A stretch of DNA of 64,000 bases, taken from the NCBI GenBank assembly GCA_011087605.1, contig JAALLE010000001.1, forward strand, positions 46,261 through 110,260, given 5' to 3'. The notes below the pieces were generated by a model that saw nothing but the letters and a program-made list of their open reading frames with translations, was not told the origin of the DNA and did not search any database. The position numbers and the translations under genes were made by a program. Numbering within the stretch: position 1 is the stretch's first letter; each line of letters opens with the position of its first letter. This stretch comes from Hyphomicrobiales bacterium (GTDB lineage: Bacteria; Pseudomonadota; Alphaproteobacteria; Rhizobiales; Rhizobiaceae). Below are positions 60,275-64,000 of the stretch, piece after piece.

Positions 60275-60315
60275 CGAAGGGTTCGGTCAGGTTATTTAGC
60301 CATCCGAACCCTTCG
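60275..60315. other. long hairpin of unknown role upstream of the trp leader
   Basis: CGAAGGGTTCGG (60275-60286) is exactly complementary to CCGAACCCTTCG (60304-60315), with a 17-base loop. An outer GGGAT/ATCCC pair could lengthen it. It is not followed by a T-run. It could be the 3' end of the AAA-operon transcript or part of a small RNA. Confidence 0.5.
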
Positions 60316-60351
60316 ATCCCATTCTTGAAAAACAACCCATAAGAAGATCAC

Positions 60352-60380
60352 TTGCAAGGCGACCCCGCCAAGGGTAGACA
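60352..60380 (+). promoter_or_regulatory. sigma-70-type promoter of the trp leader
   Basis: TTGCAA (60352-60357), 17 bases, then TAGACA (60375-60380). The A of the leader ATG at 60388 lies eight bases past the -10 box, at the expected transcription start. This implies a leaderless transcript, as established for Sinorhizobium trpE(G). Confidence 0.7.
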
Positions 60381-60387
60381 TTGGCCC

Positions 60388-60432
60388 ATGATGATTAAAC
60401 GCGTAAATCTTTCCTGGTGGTGGGCTCGCTAA
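60388..60432 (+). CDS. trpL: trp leader peptide
   Basis: A 14-residue peptide, MMIKRVNLSWWWAR, ending at TAA 60432. Three consecutive Trp codons just before the stop sense charged tRNA-Trp; ribosome stalling there changes folding of the downstream RNA. The WWWAR ending and length match the Sinorhizobium meliloti leader peptide as I recall it ([14 protein letters not shown]). It has no ribosome binding site, consistent with leaderless translation. Confidence 0.9.
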   Translation: MMIKRVNLSWWWAR

Positions 60433-60433
60433 A

Positions 60434-60494
60434 GGCGGCCACGGGATAGTTTTGCAAAAAGACCCTGACCGCCCAGTTTCCGGGCGGTTTTTTT
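60434..60494 (+). promoter_or_regulatory. trp attenuator: antiterminator segment and terminator hairpin
   Basis: Terminator: ACCGCCC (60468-60474) pairs with GGGCGGT (60482-60488), followed by a T-run to 60494. The alternative partner of the terminator's left arm is GGCGG at 60434-60438, with GGG at 60443-60445 able to pair with CCC at 60463-60465. When ribosomes stall on the Trp codons, antiterminator pairing wins and trpE(G) is transcribed. Confidence 0.85.
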
Positions 60495-60530
60495 ATGTCC
60501 CGGTCTGGCAGTCAAACAGCGAGATGGCAG

Positions 60531-62696
60531 ATGAGCAGCACAGATTCCTTGTTTGAATTCACCACCGATGGTGGTGTGACGATCACCCGGCGGAGATTTC
60601 CAACTTCCTATGGCGATGCAATTTCGTCTTACATCGACAAGTTGGACACCCGGCGGGGCGCGGTATTTTCGTCGAATTATGAATATCCGGGACGCTATAC
60701 AAGGTGGGACACAGCAATTGTTGACCCGCCTTTGGGTGTCGTGTCCAAAGGGCGTTCGGTCTCAGTTGAAGCCTACAATGATCGCGGCAATATCCTGCTT
60801 CAATTCATAGAACCGGCGCTGCAGGACCATCCTCATTTTGACACCGTATCGCGGCAAGATCGGCGCATTGATATTCAGGTCAAACAACCAGATGGGGTGG
60901 TTTCTGAAGAAATGCGGTCGCGGGCACCGACGGTGTTTTCAGTATTGCGGACTATTGTTGATCTGTTCCGCAGTGACGCCGACCCGAATCTGGCGCTCTA
61001 TGGGGCCTTTGGCTATGACTTGTGCTTCCAGTTTGATCCCATTGATCTGAAACTGCAGCGACCTGATGACCAACGCGACATGGTGATGTTTTTGCCGGAC
61101 GAAATTCTTGTCGTCGATCATCATGCCGCCGAAGCCTGGCACGAACGCTATGACTTTGCGATGGGTGATGCTGGCACCGAAGGCATGGAGCGAGGCGGCG
61201 ATGATGTGCCGTTCGTGCCAGCCTCCACCGATCCGGGCAGGGGGGATCATGAGCCGGGCGAATATGCCCGACTGGTTGAGAAGGCCAAGGAGAAGTTTAA
61301 GCGCGGCGACTTGTTCGAGGTGGTGCCGGGTCAGGTCTTTACCGAAAGATGTGCCAACCCACCATCGGCCATTTCGCGCAAGCTGAAAGAGATCAATCCG
61401 TCCCCCTATTCCTTCTTCATCAATCTCGGCAGTGGCGAATATCTGGTCGGCGCCAGTCCTGAAATGTTCGTTCGGGTTGAAGAACGCCGTATCGAAACTT
61501 GTCCGATTTCCGGCACGATCAAGCGGGGACAGGACCCGATCGAAGACAGCGAGCAGATTTTGAAACTGCTCAATTCCAAAAAAGACGAATCTGAATTGAC
61601 CATGTGTTCAGACGTTGATCGCAACGATAAGAGTCGGGTTTGTGAACCCGGATCCGTGAAAGTAATCGGCCGCCGCCAGATCGAAACGTATTCGCGCCTG
61701 ATCCACACCGTGGATCATATTGAAGGTCGCTTGCGCAAAGATATGGATGCGTTTGACGGTTTCCTGTCCCACGCCTGGGCCGTAACCGTGACCGGTGCCC
61801 CCAAATTATGGGCAATGCGATTCATCGAAGAAAATGAAAAGAGCGCACGCGCCTGGTATGGCGGAGCAGTGGGCATGGTGGGCTTTAATGGCAACATGAA
61901 CACGGGTCTCACATTGCGCACTGTGCGCATCAAGGATGGAATTGCCGAAGTGCGTGCCGGAGCCACATTGCTGTATGACAGTAATCCGGAAGAAGAAGAG
62001 GTCGAGACCGAACTGAAAGCGTCGGCCATGTTGACTGCAATCCGTGATGTCAGCCTTGGTAACGCGGCAGGCTCGGGGCGTGAGACGGCCAGCGTCGGCG
62101 ACGGGGTGCGCATCCTGTTGGTCGATCACGAAGACAGTTTTGTCCACACGCTGGCTAATTATTTCCGCCAGACAGGCGCTGAAGTAACGACCATCCGCAC
62201 ACCAGTGCCTGATGAGGTATTTGATCACGTAGATCCGGATCTTGTCGTGCTCTCACCGGGGCCGGGCAACCCGAAAGATTTTGGTTGTGCGGCTACAATT
62301 GCCGAAACCCGCAAGCGGAAAATCCCGCTTTTCGGAGTTTGCCTGGGTCTTCAGGCAATTGCTGAATCTTTTGGTGGCAAGCTGGATCAATTGGATGTGC
62401 CAATGCACGGTAAGCCTTCGAGGATCGCGCTGCTGGACAATTCATTGCTGTTTTCCGGTCTCGACCGGAACACCACCATTGGCCGTTATCATTCGCTCTA
62501 TGCTAATGCGGCTTCTTTGCCGGAAGCCATGCGGGTAACCGCGCAAACCGACGACGGCATCATCATGGGCATCGAACATCAAAACGAACCTGTTGCGGCT
62601 GTTCAATTTCACCCGGAAAGCATTATGTCGCTGGGGCAGGACGCGGGAATGCGGATGATCGAAAATGTCGTCGCCCATTTGGCGCGGCGGCGCTGA
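60531..62696 (+). CDS. trpE(G): fused anthranilate synthase (TrpE-TrpG)
   Basis: 721 residues from ATG 60531 (AGCGAGATGGCAG upstream); the upstream ATG at 60495 abuts the terminator T-run. The chorismate-binding half contains [43 protein letters not shown] and [28 protein letters not shown]; the glutaminase half begins near [26 protein letters not shown], with the nucleophile in [12 protein letters not shown] and the His in [13 protein letters not shown]. It forms anthranilate from chorismate and glutamine, the first step of tryptophan synthesis. The fusion of both subunits is typical of Rhizobiales and a few other groups. It is controlled by the attenuator at 60388-60494. Confidence 0.96.
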   Translation: MSSTDSLFEFTTDGGVTITRRRFPTSYGDAISSYIDKLDTRRGAVFSSNYEYPGRYTRWDTAIVDPPLGVVSKGRSVSVEAYNDRGNILLQFIEPALQDHPHFDTVSRQDRRIDIQVKQPDGVVSEEMRSRAPTVFSVLRTIVDLFRSDADPNLALYGAFGYDLCFQFDPIDLKLQRPDDQRDMVMFLPDEILVVDHHAAEAWHERYDFAMGDAGTEGMERGGDDVPFVPASTDPGRGDHEPGEYARLVEKAKEKFKRGDLFEVVPGQVFTERCANPPSAISRKLKEINPSPYSFFINLGSGEYLVGASPEMFVRVEERRIETCPISGTIKRGQDPIEDSEQILKLLNSKKDESELTMCSDVDRNDKSRVCEPGSVKVIGRRQIETYSRLIHTVDHIEGRLRKDMDAFDGFLSHAWAVTVTGAPKLWAMRFIEENEKSARAWYGGAVGMVGFNGNMNTGLTLRTVRIKDGIAEVRAGATLLYDSNPEEEEVETELKASAMLTAIRDVSLGNAAGSGRETASVGDGVRILLVDHEDSFVHTLANYFRQTGAEVTTIRTPVPDEVFDHVDPDLVVLSPGPGNPKDFGCAATIAETRKRKIPLFGVCLGLQAIAESFGGKLDQLDVPMHGKPSRIALLDNSLLFSGLDRNTTIGRYHSLYANAASLPEAMRVTAQTDDGIIMGIEHQNEPVAAVQFHPESIMSLGQDAGMRMIENVVAHLARRR

Positions 62697-62705
62697 TATC
62701 AGCTC

Positions 62706-62773
62706 GCCAGTTGTTTGGTTATGCCAGTTGTTTGGTCATGCCAGTTGTTTGGTCATGCCAGTTGTTTGGTCAT
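62706..62773. repeat. four-copy 17-bp tandem repeat overlapping a gene end
   Basis: Unit GCCAGTTGTTTGGTCAT, four head-to-tail copies; only the first differs, in one base. On the minus strand each copy spells the GNAT gene's last codons ATG ACC AAA CAA CTG GCA TGA, so the array begins as the C-terminus and continues as repeated non-coding copies after the stop at 62753. Confidence 0.9.
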
Positions 62774-63211
62774 GAATGTGCTGTTGGGGTCTTCCACATA
62801 GTCGCCAAAGGGCGGGCAGACCGCATAGCCAAACTTGCCATAGAGCGCCCGTGCAGGGGTAAATCCGTCTTGCGATCCGGTCTCCAGACTGAGGCGGGTA
62901 AGTCCCTTTGACCTTGCGTGATCTTCAAGATGAGCCAGCAATTTGGCAGCAATTCCCTTGCCCCGAGCGGCTTTGGCGGTGTGCATCGATTTGATTTCAC
63001 CGTGACCATTTTGCATCTGTTTCAGTGCACCACAACCCAGCAGGTAGCCACCTTCCCAGGCGGTCCAGAATGTGACGTCCGGTTGGCGCAAACTGTCCAG
63101 GTCAAGCGTATGGACGCTTTCGGGTGGCGACTGTGATCGCATTAAATCAAGATGGGCTTCAAGCAGGGCAGCAATTTCAGGACCACGCAGGTCGTCGACA
63201 ACGATATTCAT
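62753..63211 (-). CDS. GNAT-family N-acetyltransferase
   Basis: 152 residues. MNIVVDDLRGPEIAALLEAHLDLMRSQSPPESVHTLDLDSLRQPDVTFW opens the fold; GALKQMQNGHGEIKSMHTAKAARGKGIAAKLLAHLEDHARSKGLTRLSLETGSQ carries the acetyl-CoA loop ARGKGIA. The end PARALYGKFGYAVCPPFGDYVEDPNSTFMTKQLA is typical of the YsnE/PaiA-like subgroup. Substrate unknown. Its final seven codons are the unit of a 17-bp tandem repeat. It starts 14 bp after the HD-domain gene and is co-transcribed with it. Confidence 0.88.
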   Translation of the reverse strand: MNIVVDDLRGPEIAALLEAHLDLMRSQSPPESVHTLDLDSLRQPDVTFWTAWEGGYLLGCGALKQMQNGHGEIKSMHTAKAARGKGIAAKLLAHLEDHARSKGLTRLSLETGSQDGFTPARALYGKFGYAVCPPFGDYVEDPNSTFMTKQLA

Positions 63212-63225
63212 GATTGATTCCAGAT

Positions 63226-63852
63226 TTACGCAGCGAGCGGCGGCAGGCCCGGGGCGTAGCCGGCTTTTTGCACATCATTGTCATGGGCCTTGCGGCCGAA
63301 GACTTCACGAACCATGGGTTCAAAGAATTCTAAGCTCTCGGCTTCATAGTCGGGATCAAATGAGGATTGATCCCAGCGCTCACAAAACTCTGCACAGGCA
63401 TCGAAGCTGGGATGGTCCTTGAACTGGTCGCGGGCGTTGCGGTCCCAGCCATAATGGTGGCCATAATACAGCATTTGAAAAATGCCGTGGTGTTCAACGA
63501 CCCATGATACTTCTTCGCGCACAAATGGACGGATAACTTCCGCTGACATGCGGTCATGATTTTGAGGCGCCAATCCATCGCCAATGTCGTGCAACAAGGC
63601 ACCGACCACCCAATCGATGTCTGCACCTTCGCGGTGGGCGCGGGTTGCAGATTGCAGCGCATGATCAAGGCGGGTGATTTTGTACCCTTCCAAAGACACG
63701 TCGCCCTGACGGTGCAGTTCCTCAAGAACCCGGTCGGCAGTCAGTGCCAGAAACGGTTTTTCCAATTCATGCAGAAGTTGATAATCTTCAAGAGTGCCGT
63801 GCTTCATTTCCGTAAAACTGACGGTTGTTTCCTCGCTCATTGGCTTGTCCAT
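63226..63852 (-). CDS. HD-domain protein of the PhnZ/MIOX-like metal-oxygenase or hydrolase group
   Basis: 208 residues from ATG 63852 (a second ATG at 63840). Metal-ligand pattern: DHALQSATRAHREGADIDWVVGALLHDIGD (His, then His-Asp), LAPQNHDRMSAE (His), WVVEHHGIFQ (His) and an Asp near CERWDQSSFD, a fuller set than simple HD phosphohydrolases and reminiscent of di-iron HD oxygenases such as PhnZ. Substrate unknown. The GNAT gene follows by 14 bp. Confidence 0.8.
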   Translation of the reverse strand: MDKPMSEETTVSFTEMKHGTLEDYQLLHELEKPFLALTADRVLEELHRQGDVSLEGYKITRLDHALQSATRAHREGADIDWVVGALLHDIGDGLAPQNHDRMSAEVIRPFVREEVSWVVEHHGIFQMLYYGHHYGWDRNARDQFKDHPSFDACAEFCERWDQSSFDPDYEAESLEFFEPMVREVFGRKAHDNDVQKAGYAPGLPPLAA

Positions 63853-64000
63853 CTCGCAAAAGGGGTGATCACATGATCAATTGGATGTTTCCGGCGCTAC
63901 AATTTTGCAGGCCCGATCAACAGTCGAAGATTCAGGCGAATCTGAAAATTTGTAACTACCCAGCTACCCCAACCTGATGCTTTTATAGACGGCCCATCAG

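Larger units (their letters stand above)
59931..60387. other. intergenic region of 457 bp upstream of the trp leader
   Basis: Very AT-rich at 59940-60190, with a perfect palindrome GTGAATTAATTCAC at 59938-59951. It then becomes GC-rich, with a large hairpin at 60275-60315, and ends with the trp promoter. No ORF with a ribosome binding site was recognised. The middle may hold a small RNA gene. Confidence 0.45.

Noticed and set aside
60275..60315. SRP-like RNA because of GGTCAGGTT
   Set aside because: The rest of the conserved SRP loop (GGAAGG...AGCAGCC) is missing.
62706..62773. Short CRISPR-like repeat array
   Set aside because: The 17-bp units are directly adjacent, without spacers, and derive from the neighbouring gene end.
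1..64000. tRNA, rRNA, prophage or insertion sequence
   Set aside because: No cloverleaf, integrase, transposase or terminal repeats were seen in either strand on reading through.

Overview
The window is a gene-dense stretch of an alphaproteobacterial chromosome, most likely order Hyphomicrobiales (Rhizobiales) and possibly a marine member. The clearest clue is a fused anthranilate synthase TrpE-TrpG behind a leaderless Trp-Trp-Trp attenuator peptide, as in Sinorhizobium. Supporting clues are a PmtA-type phospholipid N-methyltransferase, a DUF1127 peptide, a propionyl-CoA/methylmalonyl-CoA pathway and several Lrp/AsnC regulators. I saw no rRNA, tRNA, phage, insertion sequence or CRISPR array.

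Region 1 (1-21 kb) is metabolic. Methylmalonyl-CoA mutase (cut by the left edge), pccA and pccB lie on the minus strand but are separated by many unrelated genes: an Ala-rich envelope protein, an MsrQ-like haem membrane protein, an ArsR plus SRPBCC pair, PmtA, soluble transhydrogenase SthA, an aminotransferase, an alpha/beta hydrolase-adenylate cyclase fusion and a fatty acid hydroxylase. At 15.1-19.3 kb sits a possible amino-acid-betaine catabolic module: a Rieske oxygenase with a glutamate at the bridging position, a saccharopine-dehydrogenase-like enzyme, an Lrp regulator and a creatinase-like M24 enzyme without its metal ligands.

Region 2 (21-36 kb) is mixed housekeeping and accessory content: an MFS carrier, a TetR-controlled PspA/YiaAB envelope operon with three matching operators, an Lrp gene with a perfect palindrome over its promoter, a methyltransferase, an ankyrin-cytochrome c fusion, a PhyH-like oxygenase, glutaryl-CoA dehydrogenase, glycerate kinase, thymidine kinase, and an alpha/beta hydrolase that appears to carry a one-base frameshift.

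Region 3 (36-60 kb) is the most unusual part: 24 kb all on the plus strand. It starts with a 3436-residue LEPR-XLL/DUF4347 repeat protein, followed by a TolC-like outer-membrane lipoprotein, a periplasmic adaptor, a GAF-like/HlyD adaptor and a PqqD-like/M50 peptidase/HlyD fusion. This looks like a dedicated export system without an ABC transporter. After a likely terminator comes a tightly packed five-gene operon of unknown function: a coiled-coil protein, an unknown protein, a AAA+ ATPase, another unknown protein and a DUF2333 membrane protein.

Region 4 (60-64 kb) holds the trp leader and attenuator, trpE(G), a 17-bp tandem repeat that copies the end of a GNAT gene, and an HD-domain protein. 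Starts were adjusted where a ribosome binding site or family length favoured an internal codon. Family names come from motifs I can read, not from database searches.
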